Shown here: positions 54,306-63,144 of the stretch, in pieces
Numbering within the stretch: the stretch's first letter is position 1
How the letters are laid out: every line of letters begins with the position of its first letter
DNA from: Mariniphaga sp964559175
GTDB lineage: Bacteria; Bacteroidota; Bacteroidia; Bacteroidales; Prolixibacteraceae
Assembly: GCA_964559175.1 (NCBI GenBank)
Contig: CAZLGT010000014.1
Coordinates: forward strand, 19,870 to 83,869
Length of the DNA: 64,000 bases
Direction of reading: 5' to 3'
Position numbers and translations under genes: made by a program
The notes under the pieces: generated by a model
Seen by the model: the letters and a program-made list of their open reading frames with translations, nothing else
What the model was told of the DNA's origin: nothing
Database searches by the model: none

Positions 54306-56159
54306 TTAATTTTCCGGGTCTTTCCAGTCGCCGTTTTCTTTGATCAGTTGTTCGAGTTCATCCACCGCCTCTTCAAAAGGAATGTGCCTTTTCACCGGTT
54401 TCAGGCCTTTGTACAACGTAATTTTGTTGTGGCTTGCTCCCACAAAGCCGTAATCCACATCGCCCATTTCGCCCGGTCCGTTTACCACGCAGCCCATAAT
54501 TCCAATTTTCAGGTGGTCGAGGTGTTTAAAATGTTCCTTGATTTTCACAGTGGTTTCCTGCAGGTTATAAAGTGTTCGTCCGCAACCGGGGCAGGAGATG
54601 AATTCGGTTTTGGTCATGCGCATGCGACTGGCCTGCAAAATGCCGAAACTCAAATCTTTCAGTTCGGTAAATGTAATTTTATCACTCGAAATGCAAAGGC
54701 CGTCTCCATATCCGTCGATAAGCAGCCCTCCCAAATCGGCAGAGGCATTGATCTGCAAATCTTCCAGGTTGCTTTCGTTGTATCGCCGGTAAAGAATTAC
54801 CGGTACTTTCCAGATGTGCGACTCCAGCGTGGTGAAAAACGCCCGCAGCTCGGCCATCGGATTTTTATTGAAACTTTCCAGAATGAGCACCGTTTTCCGG
54901 GTCTGCTTCAGTTTCATCATAATTTCCGGGTTTTTATCCATGAACCGGTCGAAATCCATTTTATTGGTCCGGATAAATTTTAACCGGCCCCAGCGTGTGC
55001 TTTCAAACAGGTATTCTTCAATGGAAATAATTGGATATGTATTTCCTTTGATGTCCATTATTTTGTTTCCCGAAATGAAATAATCGGGTACCAGTTTGCC
55101 GCGAATCGGAATCATCTCCTGAAGGCTGCGTTCGCCCAAATCGGCCACCACAACAGGCAGGTTATCGCCCCCCATATTCAGCACGGGGCGTGTGGAACGG
55201 CGTTCGTATTCAAACGGGTTGGTTTGCGCAATCAGCGAAGCTGTAATGGGTTCATGGTCGCGGTAAGATTTAAAGTGATCGACCAGCTTTCGGGCAACCG
55301 GAATTTCGTTTACCGGGTCTTCGGTTAAAGAAACCCTGATGGTGTCGCCAATTCCATCGGCCAGCAAAGCGCCATTTCCAACTGCTGATTTAATTCGTCC
55401 GTCTTCTCCTTCGCCGGCTTCGGTAACACCTAAATGAATCGGATATTTCATGTCTTCCAGCCGCATTTTGTAATTCAGCAGGCGCACCGTGTAAACCATC
55501 ATCCGGGTATTGCTCGATTTGATGGAAACCACCACATCTTTGAAATCCACTTTTTTGCAGATACGTAGAAACTCGAGCACCGATTCAGCCATTCCCGAGG
55601 GCGAATCGCCAAAACGGCTCATTACCCGGTCGGAAAGCGAACCGTGATTGGCTCCAATACGCAGGGCGGTATTCGTTTCTTTCAGTAATTTAAGAAAAGG
55701 AATAAACTGTTCTTCAATTTTCAGCAATTCCTCCTTGTATTCTTCATCAGAATATATTTTGGGTTCAAACCTGGCCCGTTTATCATAAAAATTGCCGGGA
55801 TTGATGCGTACCTTGCCGAAGTATTTGGCGGCAATATCGGCCAGTCGCGGGTTGAAATGAATATCGGCAACCAGGGGAATGGTGTAACCTCGGCTGCGCA
55901 GCTCATCCACAATGTTTTTCAGATTTTCGGCATCGTAAATTCCTTTTACCGTGCACCGTACATAATCTGCACCTTCTTTGGCCAGGGCAATAATTTGTTC
56001 AACGGTTGGCTCGGTTTCTTTTGTGGGAGTATCGGTCATCGACTGAATGCGAATGGGGTTATTCCCACCAACTCCAACATCACCAATTTTTACTTCCCAG
56101 GTTTTTTGCCTTTCGTACCGGGTAATGTCTTTGATATAATTAAAATGACGATCTTTCAT
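54306..56159 (-). CDS. ispG: 4-hydroxy-3-methylbut-2-enyl diphosphate synthase
   Basis: Penultimate enzyme of the MEP isoprenoid pathway, converting MEcPP to HMBPP with a 4Fe-4S cluster. The 617-aa chain has the TIM-barrel N-terminal domain (TPTKETEPTVEQIIALAKEGADYVRC), the inserted middle domain found in Bacteroidota and plant-type IspG, and the cluster-binding C-terminal domain. The cluster cysteines are Cys523 and Cys526 in SCPGCGRTLYN and Cys557 in GCVVNGPGEMG. The promoter element TAAATTTG lies 23 bases upstream. Confidence 0.97.
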   Translation of the reverse strand: MKDRHFNYIKDITRYERQKTWEVKIGDVGVGGNNPIRIQSMTDTPTKETEPTVEQIIALAKEGADYVRCTVKGIYDAENLKNIVDELRSRGYTIPLVADIHFNPRLADIAAKYFGKVRINPGNFYDKRARFEPKIYSDEEYKEELLKIEEQFIPFLKLLKETNTALRIGANHGSLSDRVMSRFGDSPSGMAESVLEFLRICKKVDFKDVVVSIKSSNTRMMVYTVRLLNYKMRLEDMKYPIHLGVTEAGEGEDGRIKSAVGNGALLADGIGDTIRVSLTEDPVNEIPVARKLVDHFKSYRDHEPITASLIAQTNPFEYERRSTRPVLNMGGDNLPVVVADLGERSLQEMIPIRGKLVPDYFISGNKIMDIKGNTYPIISIEEYLFESTRWGRLKFIRTNKMDFDRFMDKNPEIMMKLKQTRKTVLILESFNKNPMAELRAFFTTLESHIWKVPVILYRRYNESNLEDLQINASADLGGLLIDGYGDGLCISSDKITFTELKDLSFGILQASRMRMTKTEFISCPGCGRTLYNLQETTVKIKEHFKHLDHLKIGIMGCVVNGPGEMGDVDYGFVGASHNKITLYKGLKPVKRHIPFEEAVDELEQLIKENGDWKDPEN

Positions 56160-56181
56160 GATTATCTGTTAAGCTGAACTG

Positions 56182-56189
56182 CAAATTTA
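56182..56189 (-). promoter_or_regulatory. Putative -7 element of ispG
   Basis: Minus-strand TAAATTTG, 23 bases before the ispG start, fits TAnnTTTG. No ideal -33 TTG was found. Confidence 0.5.
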
Positions 56190-56220
56190 CGCTAATGGTT
56201 TTAATTTAAAAAGTTTCCTT

Positions 56221-56228
56221 TATTTTTG
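56221..56228 (+). promoter_or_regulatory. Putative -7 element of gldA
   Basis: Plus-strand TATTTTTG lies 17 bases before the gldA ATG and fits TAnnTTTG. Together with the ispG element it forms a divergent promoter region of 86 bases. Confidence 0.5.
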
Positions 56229-56245
56229 TTGACTAATATAAATAG

Positions 56246-57163
56246 ATGGACTTAAAAATCAATAATATAACGAAATTATTTGGAAAGCAGAAGGCATTGG
56301 ACCAGGTGAGTTTTTCGGTTGCTCAGGGCGATCTTCTGGGGTTTTTGGGCCCGAACGGCGCGGGGAAGTCAACCTTAATGAAAATTATTACCGGATTTTT
56401 ACCGGCTGATAAGGGTAAAATTTTTCTGAATGATGAGAAAATTTCGACAAATAAAACCTCTTTTCGGAAAAACATTGGATATTTGCCTGAGCACAATCCG
56501 CTTTACACCGACCTTTACGTGAAAGAGTTTCTGGAAATTACGGCCGGGTTTTATCAGATGAAGAATAAAAAGCAGCACGTTGCCCGTATGGTAGAACTTA
56601 CCGGGCTGGGCGACGAGCAGCACAAAAAAATCGGTGCGCTCTCGAAGGGTTACCAGCAGCGTGTGGGACTTGCGCAGGCGCTGATTCACGATCCAAAAGT
56701 TCTGATTCTCGACGAACCAACCACGGGTCTCGACCCAAATCAGCTGGAAGATATACGTAGTTTGATTCGTAACATCAGTTTGGAGAAAACGGTGATTTTG
56801 TCGTCGCACATTATGCAGGAAGTAGAATCCGTTTGCAACAGGGTGGTCATCATTCATAAGGGAAAAATTGTGGCCGATGGAGGGATTGCCGAGGTAAAAA
56901 GAGGAAAATTACATCGGAACCAGACGATTATTGTTTCCTTCGACAAACCGGTGGAAAAGGAAAAACTGCTTTCGCTTGGTGCGGTTAAAAGTGCTGTGTT
57001 TGAAGGCGAAAACTGGGAAATTGAATCCGGTGGAGAGGTCGATTTGCGTCCTGAAATTTTCCGGTTTGCGGTTGAAAACAGCCTTACTCTGCTTAACCTG
57101 GTTCAGAAACAACAAAATCTGGAAAGCATTTTTCACCAGCTTACCCGTGGAAACGATGCCTGA
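56246..57163 (+). CDS. gldA: GldA-type ABC transporter ATPase
   Basis: A 305-aa ATP-binding subunit with Walker A GPNGAGKST (residues 35-43), Q-loop region GYLPEHNPLY, signature LSKGYQQR, Walker B LILDEPTTGLDP and the H-loop in SSHI. The YLPEHNPLYTDLYVKEFL segment and the regulatory C-terminal extension match GldA, the ATPase of the GldAFG gliding-motility transporter in Bacteroidota. The permeases GldF and GldG are not in this window, so whether the cell glides cannot be judged here. The downstream glycosyltransferase overlaps its end by 8 bases. Confidence 0.85.
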   Translation: MDLKINNITKLFGKQKALDQVSFSVAQGDLLGFLGPNGAGKSTLMKIITGFLPADKGKIFLNDEKISTNKTSFRKNIGYLPEHNPLYTDLYVKEFLEITAGFYQMKNKKQHVARMVELTGLGDEQHKKIGALSKGYQQRVGLAQALIHDPKVLILDEPTTGLDPNQLEDIRSLIRNISLEKTVILSSHIMQEVESVCNRVVIIHKGKIVADGGIAEVKRGKLHRNQTIIVSFDKPVEKEKLLSLGAVKSAVFEGENWEIESGGEVDLRPEIFRFAVENSLTLLNLVQKQQNLESIFHQLTRGNDA

Positions 57164-58157
57164 AGTTTCGGTTATTCTGCCTTTTTTTAATACTAAAAAT
57201 ACGTTGGCGGCTGCTGTGGAAAGTGTTCTTAACCAGACGTTTGCCTCCTTTGAAATGTTGCTGGTTAACAACAATTCCACCGATAATAGTTTATCAATTG
57301 CCCGTTCTTTGGCTGAAAAAGATATCCGGATTCGGTTGCTGCATGAAACAAAACAGGGTGTGGACTATGCCATGAACTATGGCCTTGAAAATTCGCGGGG
57401 CCGTTTTATTGCCCGAATGGATGCCGACGATATTTCTTATCCGGACAGGCTTGAAAAACAGGTTCGGTTTTTAAATGAAAATCCGGAAACCGGCCTGGTG
57501 GGTTCGTATGTGAAGTATGTTCCGCACAGCAGTGGGACGGGCGGTTTTAAACGGTTTGTAAACTGGGTGAATACCTTTCATACTTCTGAAGAGATAGAGC
57601 GCAACCGTTTTGTGGAAATCCCGGTGGTGAATCCCACCATTCTGTTTCGGCGTGAGTTATATGAAAGGCTGGGCGGTTGCCGGCAGGGCAATTTTCCGGA
57701 AGATTACGAAATGCAGTTGCGTTTTCTGGATGCCGGAGTAAAAATGGCCAAACTGCCTTTGCAATTGCTGGAGTGGCACGATTATTCCACCCGGCTCACC
57801 CGCACAGATGAAAGGTATTCCACCGAAGCATTTTTTAGGGTGAAGGCGGAATATTTCAGAAAATGGTCGGAGCAGAACAACCCGTTTCATCCTGAAATAT
57901 GGGTGTGGGGCGCCGGACGAAAAACCCGGCAGCGGGCGCGGCTTCTGGAAAACGAAGGTCTGAAAATTCAGGGTTACATCGATATTGTAAAAGGAAAAAC
58001 CACAAAGAAAACCACGTTGCATTATTCCGAAATTCCCGATTCCGGTGAAATATTTGTTGTGCCTATGGTGGCCAAACGCGGCGCCCGGGATCTTATTCGG
58101 AAGAATCTTCTAAATAGAAATTATGAAGAAGGAGTAGATTTCATTTTTCTGGCTTGA
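57156..58157 (+). CDS. GT2-family glycosyltransferase
   Basis: A 333-aa cytoplasmic glycosyltransferase with N-terminal MPEVSVILPFFNTKNTLAAAVESVLNQTF, the nucleotide-sugar contacts LLVNNNSTDNS, the DxD-type motif ARMDADDISYPDRLEKQ, and the catalytic-site region FPEDYEMQLRFLDAGVKMAKLPLQLLEW. After the GT-A domain a C-terminal 90-residue segment (WVWGAGRKTRQRARLLENEG) is a Rossmann-like NAD- or nucleotide-binding piece. ATG 57156 overlaps gldA; GTG 57147 is possible. Confidence 0.88.
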   Translation: MPEVSVILPFFNTKNTLAAAVESVLNQTFASFEMLLVNNNSTDNSLSIARSLAEKDIRIRLLHETKQGVDYAMNYGLENSRGRFIARMDADDISYPDRLEKQVRFLNENPETGLVGSYVKYVPHSSGTGGFKRFVNWVNTFHTSEEIERNRFVEIPVVNPTILFRRELYERLGGCRQGNFPEDYEMQLRFLDAGVKMAKLPLQLLEWHDYSTRLTRTDERYSTEAFFRVKAEYFRKWSEQNNPFHPEIWVWGAGRKTRQRARLLENEGLKIQGYIDIVKGKTTKKTTLHYSEIPDSGEIFVVPMVAKRGARDLIRKNLLNRNYEEGVDFIFLA

Positions 58158-58164
58158 AAAAACA

Positions 58165-58386
58165 CTAATCAAATTTCTTTCGTATTGTTTCCTGGTAATG
58201 TTTAATGAAAATTTCCAACTCTTCAGAAAAACTAACTTTCTTGTGGTGTTCCGCTTGATTTAGAATGTATTTGCATGTTCTGTCAACATCAGATTTTGAA
58301 ACGGAAAAAGCAGATGCTGATTTCTGCCAGGCAAAATTACCGTTGGCAAGTTTGTTTTCATTTTCATGTAAAATAAGGTAATAAGG
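58165..58386 (-). pseudogene. C-terminal remnant of a REP-associated Y1 transposase
   Basis: About 70 codons on the minus strand end at TAG (58167-58165). The stretch reads NGNFAWQKSASAFSVSKSDVDR, then CKYILNQAEHHKKVSFSEEL and EIFIKHY. This matches the C-terminal half of IS200/RAYT-type Y1 transposases (usual FAWQxGYGAFSVSxS...YIxNQEEHHRK), which lie beside REP hairpin elements. The N-terminal part with the catalytic Tyr and HUH motif is missing, replaced at 58386 by the outer arm of a nested inverted repeat. It therefore cannot encode a working transposase. Confidence 0.7.
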
Positions 58387-58535
58387 TCTTGTTTTTCGTA
58401 TGTCTCTTGCTACTAAGCTAAAGGAGAATAAAAATAAGGTTTTTCCAGTTAATATAAATTAAAATAAACCTTATTTTCTGTTTTCGACAGCTTAGTAGCA
58501 AGATAGGATGATGAAAAATACCTTATTACCTTATT
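58372..58535. repeat. Triple-nested inverted repeat (hairpin element)
   Basis: Three concentric perfect inverted repeats span 164 bases. Outer arms: AATAAGGTAATAAGGT at 58372-58387 and its complement ACCTTATTACCTTATT at 58520-58535. Middle arms: TCTTGCTACTAAGCT at 58405-58419 and AGCTTAGTAGCAAGA at 58489-58503. Inner arms: AAAATAAGGTTT at 58431-58442 and AAACCTTATTTT at 58466-58477. Outer and inner arms share the AATAAGGT motif. The outer arm begins where the transposase frame is cut, so the element probably belongs to, or was inserted into, the REP-type transposase unit. Confidence 0.85.
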
Positions 58536-58627
58536 CAGGAATTCTTGTTCATGCACAATTTTTCACCCCAAAATGCACCAAATAGATTTCTGGCGTAACT
58601 ACATCATTACCCCTCTGCAGTATTGCC

Positions 58628-59017
58628 TTATAATTTCTCCGGTTTGGGTATCGATGTAGAGGTAAAAAAGTTCATATTTTCAAGATCAAATGTTTGTCCT
58701 GAAGGAATTCCCATATAAACAGAATAACGGCTTATCAGTTCCTGCACTTCATTAACTACAGTTTCCAGTGTCAGTGAATCGGCTTCATAGGAAACCTCAC
58801 CTTCCAAAAACCCCTGCTGGTTGAGCATCAGGGTTTCATGGAGGTTCATTTCCTGAAACGCTGCATTTTTTCCTTCCCATTCCTGTTGGGTTAAAATTTT
58901 CCGGTAGGTAGAAGGATATTCGGAATCGGGGAGCGGTTTTTCCAAAGGTTATGTTCGGCAACCCGTGCAAAAAACCACAATCAATACAAGAAAAGCAAAT
59001 GCTGTTTTGGAATACAT
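58628..59017 (-). pseudogene. Lipoprotein gene with an in-frame nonsense codon
   Basis: From ATG 59017 on the minus strand the frame encodes a lipoprotein signal, MYSKTAFAFLVLIVVFCTGC, and then RT, TAA at codon 23 (58951-58949), and an unbroken 106-codon continuation in the same frame, PLEKPLPDSEYPSTYRKILT and onward to a TAA at 58628. The continuation is a soluble, moderately acidic domain I do not recognise. The lipobox Cys20 is just before the stop, so the original gene was a small lipoprotein of about 128 aa. One base change or a sequencing error explains the stop. A TTG inside the frame at 58945 would not give an exported product. Confidence 0.65.
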
Positions 59018-59074
59018 TGGTATATTTTTTTTGCTGAAAACAGCAGATAAATAATTCCGATGAATTCAGAATCC

Positions 59075-59395
59075 TCAATTTTCTCCCATGGTTTCGAGCG
59101 AAGTGCGCACCTCTTTTATTTCCTCTCTTAATGTGAGGATGTCTTTTTCACTTAAGAATTTAATCAACTCTTTGTCATACACATCGAAAAAACTGTCGCC
59201 GAAACTTGAAATGTTTTTTTCAATTTTTTTTATCCGTTTTTTTAATGCTGAAAGTTCCTTTTTAATCTTGTCGAAATCAGAATTTTCTTCGGTAATTTGT
59301 TTCCAGGTTCTTTCTTTTGCTTTGTACAGCAACTTGACTTCAATCAGTTCATCGAAAAGTTTTTCCTGGTCGTTTTTTAATGCAGAATTGCCCAT
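59075..59395 (-). CDS. Small coiled-coil protein, unknown function
   Basis: A 106-aa highly charged protein, ATG start, with heptad-like spacing in LSALKKRIKKIEKNIS and REEIKEVRTSLETMGEN; a coiled coil is likely. No signal peptide. It does not resemble any family I can name. It is divergent from nothing, and stands between the broken lipoprotein and GH95, all on the minus strand. Confidence 0.6.
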   Translation of the reverse strand: MGNSALKNDQEKLFDELIEVKLLYKAKERTWKQITEENSDFDKIKKELSALKKRIKKIEKNISSFGDSFFDVYDKELIKFLSEKDILTLREEIKEVRTSLETMGEN

Positions 59396-59458
59396 AATTT
59401 TTTGTTCCCGGTTTCAGATAATAAAGGTAGAAAAATTTCAGTTATTGGCTTCCATCCT

Positions 59459-61846
59459 TCACGAAAAATCTCCGGGGCCTATCAACAAGGTTTCACCGGC
59501 AGTGGTTTCTCTTGCAATGGTTTTACCCTGGTATCTCAGAATAAGCTTGTTTCCGAGAAGCGATTTAACCTTTACGGCAACCAGATCTTCATTTTCCCAT
59601 GTCATATCCAGTTCAAATCCTCCGCGGCCTTTCAGTCCCGAAATTTTCCCGTTGGGCAGTTTGGAAGGCAGCGCCGGCAGCAGATCCTGGTAATAATCTC
59701 CGTTTTCATCGCGCAGGTGCGATTGCAGCAGCATTTCCACAATTCCCGAAGTTGCCCCGAAATTTCCGTCAATCTGGAATGGAGGATGTGAGTCGAACAG
59801 GTTGAAATACAGCCCGCCTCTGTCCCGGTAATTGGTCTCCTGGCTTTTGGAAGGTACCATCAGGTTTTTCAGCATCAGAAACGCGTGGTCGCCTTCGAGC
59901 AGGCGTGCCCGGAAATTGATTTTCCATGCCCGCGCCCAGCCTGTGCCACCATCGCCGCGGTGCGAAAGCGTAACTTTACTCGCCTCGGCCAGTTCGGGCG
60001 TGGTTATAGGGTGAATTTCACCGCCCGGGTGCAGGCCCCACAAGTGCGAAATATGCCGGTGCTTTTCGTTGGGATCATCCACATCGTCCAGCCACTCCTG
60101 CAACTGTCCGTGTTTACCGATTTGGTTGGGCACAATTTTTTGGCGTTTGTTTTTCAGCATGGCAGCAAAATCTTCGTCCACTTCCAGTATTTCAGCAGCT
60201 TCGATGGTGTTTGCAAACAAATTCCGGATGATTTGGTGGTCCATGGTGGGGCCCATAACCAGGCCGCCCAGCTCGGGACTATTGCTTGGCCCGCTTACCA
60301 GCCATTCCGGATTTTCGGGCCAGGGAACCAGGTAACCGGCAAAAAACCGGGAAGCTTCTTTTAGCACCGGATATGCACGGTTTTTCAGAAATCCTTTGTC
60401 GCCGGTATATTGGTAATGCCACCACAAATGCTGGCTCAGCCAGGCGCCGCCTGTTGGCCAAATGCCGTGGTCGGCATCGTTTATAGGTGCTGCACCCCGC
60501 CACAGGTCGGTGTTGTGATGTGCAACCCAACCTTCCAGGTTGTAATGTTCTTTGGCCACATTCTGTCCGGTTTGCGACAAGTCTTCCACCATCGAAAAAA
60601 GCGGTTCGGCACATTCCGAAAGGTTGGTCATTTCTGCCGGCCAGTAGTTCATTTCAGCATTGACATTGATGGTGTATTTGCTGTCCCACGGCGGTGCCAG
60701 TCGGTCGTTCCAGATGCCCTGCAGGTTGGCAGGCTGCGTTCCCGGCCTCGATGAGGAAATGAGCAGATATCTTCCGTATTGAAACAGCAGCGACACCAGG
60801 CTGGGGTCTTCGTCTTCGTAAAATGAAGACAGCCGTTGATCGGTAGGTCTTTTGGAAATTTCGGAACTGCCCAAATCGAGGGAAACGCGGTTAAACAGGT
60901 TCTGGTAGTCGCTAATATGATCCTCCTTCAGTTTTTGATAAGGTTTTCCTTCCAGATTAGCCAGGTAGTCGATGCAGCGTTGCTCCGGATTCCCGCTGAT
61001 ATCGTTGTAATTCACAAAGCTGGTAGCTGCCACCAGATACAGGGTTGCCTTTCGGGCTTTCAGCACAGCAATGGAATCGTCGTACTCAACCAGTCCTCCG
61101 CCATCGTGCTCGATGCGCAACCGGGCTTCAAAGGTGAGTTTGCTCTCAGGGTATTTTGTGCCGTCGCGGCCCCGTTCATGGTGGTAATTATTTGCTTTTC
61201 CTTTTAAAATAATCTGGTTTCCGTCAACCGAAACCTCGTAATCAGAATGTGGTGAATCCAGACCGGCAACAAAATTAAGCGCCCCGTTTTCGGAGGCCTC
61301 GAGCCGGATAATGAGCGCCTGGGCTGGCGCCGATGCAAAAACTTCGCGTTTAAACTGAACTCCGTCCACTTCATAAAAAACCGTAGAAACAGCATTTTCC
61401 AGATTAAGCCGGCGCTGATACGAAGTTACTTCATTATGCCCGGGAAAATTCAGTAGAATGTTTCCAAAGGGCAGATAGCTTAACTGACCAAACGGCTGCG
61501 ACATGAAATGCCTGTTGCCCAAATCATGCGCTTCGTGTTGTTTGCCCTCCCAAAGTAATCTGCGCAAATCTTCCAGGTAGTTGTGCGCGCCGGGATTGGC
61601 ATAATCGTGCGGCTGGCCGCTCCAAAGGGTTTCCTCGTTAAATTGAATGGTTTCGCTTTCCGTTTCGCCATAAACCATGGCGCCAATGCGTCCGTTTCCA
61701 ACGGGAAGTGCCTCGGTCCATTCAGTGGCCGGTTTGTCGTACCACAACGTAAGCGAGGAATCTACCTTTTTCTCAATGCCTGAAAAACGGGTACAGGAAA
61801 ACAGGATGGTAAGGGATAAAACCAGCAGCAGATGTAAGTTTTTCAT
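59459..61846 (-). CDS. GH95 alpha-L-fucosidase/galactosidase lipoprotein
   Basis: A 795-aa lipoprotein (lipobox LFSC, Cys18). The N-terminal beta-sandwich contains LWYDKPATEWTEALPVGNGRIGAMVYG and the typical EETLWSGQPHDY; the (alpha/alpha)6 catalytic barrel shows NAEMNYWPAEMTNLSEC, WVAHHNTDLWRGAAPINDADHG and the final GNFGATSGIVEMLLQS block. These are the hallmarks of GH95, which releases terminal alpha-1,2-L-fucose or L-galactose. The gene stands alone, 8 kb from the PUL, and has its own promoter element. It may still work on the same fucose- or galactose-decorated glycans. Confidence 0.92.
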   Translation of the reverse strand: MKNLHLLLVLSLTILFSCTRFSGIEKKVDSSLTLWYDKPATEWTEALPVGNGRIGAMVYGETESETIQFNEETLWSGQPHDYANPGAHNYLEDLRRLLWEGKQHEAHDLGNRHFMSQPFGQLSYLPFGNILLNFPGHNEVTSYQRRLNLENAVSTVFYEVDGVQFKREVFASAPAQALIIRLEASENGALNFVAGLDSPHSDYEVSVDGNQIILKGKANNYHHERGRDGTKYPESKLTFEARLRIEHDGGGLVEYDDSIAVLKARKATLYLVAATSFVNYNDISGNPEQRCIDYLANLEGKPYQKLKEDHISDYQNLFNRVSLDLGSSEISKRPTDQRLSSFYEDEDPSLVSLLFQYGRYLLISSSRPGTQPANLQGIWNDRLAPPWDSKYTINVNAEMNYWPAEMTNLSECAEPLFSMVEDLSQTGQNVAKEHYNLEGWVAHHNTDLWRGAAPINDADHGIWPTGGAWLSQHLWWHYQYTGDKGFLKNRAYPVLKEASRFFAGYLVPWPENPEWLVSGPSNSPELGGLVMGPTMDHQIIRNLFANTIEAAEILEVDEDFAAMLKNKRQKIVPNQIGKHGQLQEWLDDVDDPNEKHRHISHLWGLHPGGEIHPITTPELAEASKVTLSHRGDGGTGWARAWKINFRARLLEGDHAFLMLKNLMVPSKSQETNYRDRGGLYFNLFDSHPPFQIDGNFGATSGIVEMLLQSHLRDENGDYYQDLLPALPSKLPNGKISGLKGRGGFELDMTWENEDLVAVKVKSLLGNKLILRYQGKTIARETTAGETLLIGPGDFS

Positions 61847-61900
61847 AACGGAAAGAAATCAAATGTTAAAATTTTCAAATGTTAAAAACGACTACAATTA

Positions 61901-61908
61901 CAAAGTTA
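61901..61908 (-). promoter_or_regulatory. Putative -7 element of the GH95 gene
   Basis: Minus-strand TAACTTTG, 54 bases before the GH95 start, fits TAnnTTTG. In the 298-base gap 61847-62144 I see nothing else I can support. Confidence 0.5.
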
Positions 61909-62144
61909 ACAAAATGTTCCCGTATTTCCCGACTGGTTTGTTGTAAAGAGCAATTCAAATTTTTCAGGAAACTGATATTTTAATGGTTTTTACCTTTAAA
62001 ATGCATTTAAAAAAGTTTGTGAAAGGGTTGATGATTTAAAGTTTTTTTACACAATATCTCAGGTTTTTCAAATATTCCCCGATTCCTTTGTGCATACAAA
62101 TCAAATTTTATTATTGACATTTTAAACTTTTAAAATTATTTTTT

Positions 62145-62618
62145 ATGCTTTTATCAAAAAAATTGTACGGTTTATTTTTTATTCTTTTAATGGTTACATC
62201 CGTTGTTTTTGCGCAGGTTCCGCAGCAAATGCCCCAACAACAAACTACGGAAGTTTCAGATGGTGAAATGAAGCAGTTTGCCCTGGCATTTGTTGAAGTT
62301 CAAAACATCGAGCAAAAGGTTCAGCCTGAGATGATTCAGGCTGTTGAGGAGGAAGGAATAGAAGTTCAGCGGTTTAACGAAATCATGAACGCCCGGCAGG
62401 ATCCGAATCAGGAAGTGGATGCCAGTGAAGACGAACTGAAAAAATTTGCTTCTGCAAACCGCGAAATTGAAGATATCCAAAACCGCGCCCAGCGGGAGAT
62501 GATGGAAAAAATTGCAGAATCAGGACTGACGGTTGACCGTTACCAGAAAATTATGGTTGCCGTTCGGAACGACCCGGCACTGCAACAGAAACTGCAAAGC
62601 AGTATGCAGGAAGAATAG
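62145..62618 (+). CDS. DUF4168 family secreted protein
   Basis: A 157-aa protein with a signal peptide (SVVFAQ, cut near residue 24), a Gln/Pro-rich linker (VPQQMPQQQTTE), and two similar helical repeats, SDGEMKQFALAFVEVQNIEQ and SEDELKKFASANREIEDIQ, each followed by an EG(I/L)xVxRFxxIM-type half. That doubled layout is the DUF4168 pattern, found in periplasmic proteins of unknown function. It ends in a good terminator. Confidence 0.85.
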   Translation: MLLSKKLYGLFFILLMVTSVVFAQVPQQMPQQQTTEVSDGEMKQFALAFVEVQNIEQKVQPEMIQAVEEEGIEVQRFNEIMNARQDPNQEVDASEDELKKFASANREIEDIQNRAQREMMEKIAESGLTVDRYQKIMVAVRNDPALQQKLQSSMQEE

Positions 62619-62642
62619 GATTTATTTGAATTATTAGCATGC

Positions 62643-62690
62643 AAGGCACATAATTTTTGCAAAAAAGCAAAGGTTTTGTGCCTTTTTTTG
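62643..62690 (+). terminator. Rho-independent terminator of the DUF4168 gene
   Basis: AAGGCACA (62643-62650) pairs with TGTGCCTT (62677-62684), with an inner TTGC/GCAA stem, followed by TTTTTTTG. Confidence 0.85.
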
Positions 62691-62779
62691 TCAATGCAAA
62701 CTTTATTCTTTTTTCAGATTTGTATTGTTATTCAGCTTCCGGTTTTTCAATGAAGAAGAATGTACCATCTGCCCCGTTC

Positions 62780-63130
62780 TTGGATATTGATTATTGAGTA
62801 TTTTGCATTGGCTATTTCCTGAATTTCCAATATTCAATACTCAATAACGAATAATCAACAAAGGAAGCTGCTTCCCTGCATTTGGATATTGATTATTGAG
62901 TATTTTGCATTGGCTATTTCCTGAATTTCCAATAACCAACACCCAATACCGAATAATCAACAAAGGAAGCTGCTTCCCTGCATTTGGATATTGATTATTG
63001 AGTATTCTGCATTGGATATTTTTTTTATAACCAATAACCAATACCCAATACCCAATATCGAATAATCAACATAAAGAATTGAAAATCGGTTTTTAATTGG
63101 ATATTGATTATTGAATATTTTGCATTGGAT
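62780..63130. repeat. Tandem array of about 102-bp hairpin-rich repeats
   Basis: The unit opens with TTGGATATTGATTATTGAG and closes with GAATAATCAACAAAGGAAGC plus TGCTTCCCTGCAT. Copies start at 62780, 62882 and 62984 (exactly 102 bases apart); a partial, more diverged copy starts at 63097. Within each copy the opening ATTGATTATTGAGTATT and the later AATACTCAATAA-type sequence are complementary, so each unit folds back on itself. The array fills most of the 618-base gap 62619-63236. Confidence 0.9.
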
Positions 63131-63144
63131 ATTTCCCTAATCCG

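Noticed and set aside
62780..63130. CRISPR array
   Set aside because: Repeats are about 102 bases and nearly identical throughout, with no unique spacers; no cas genes are present.
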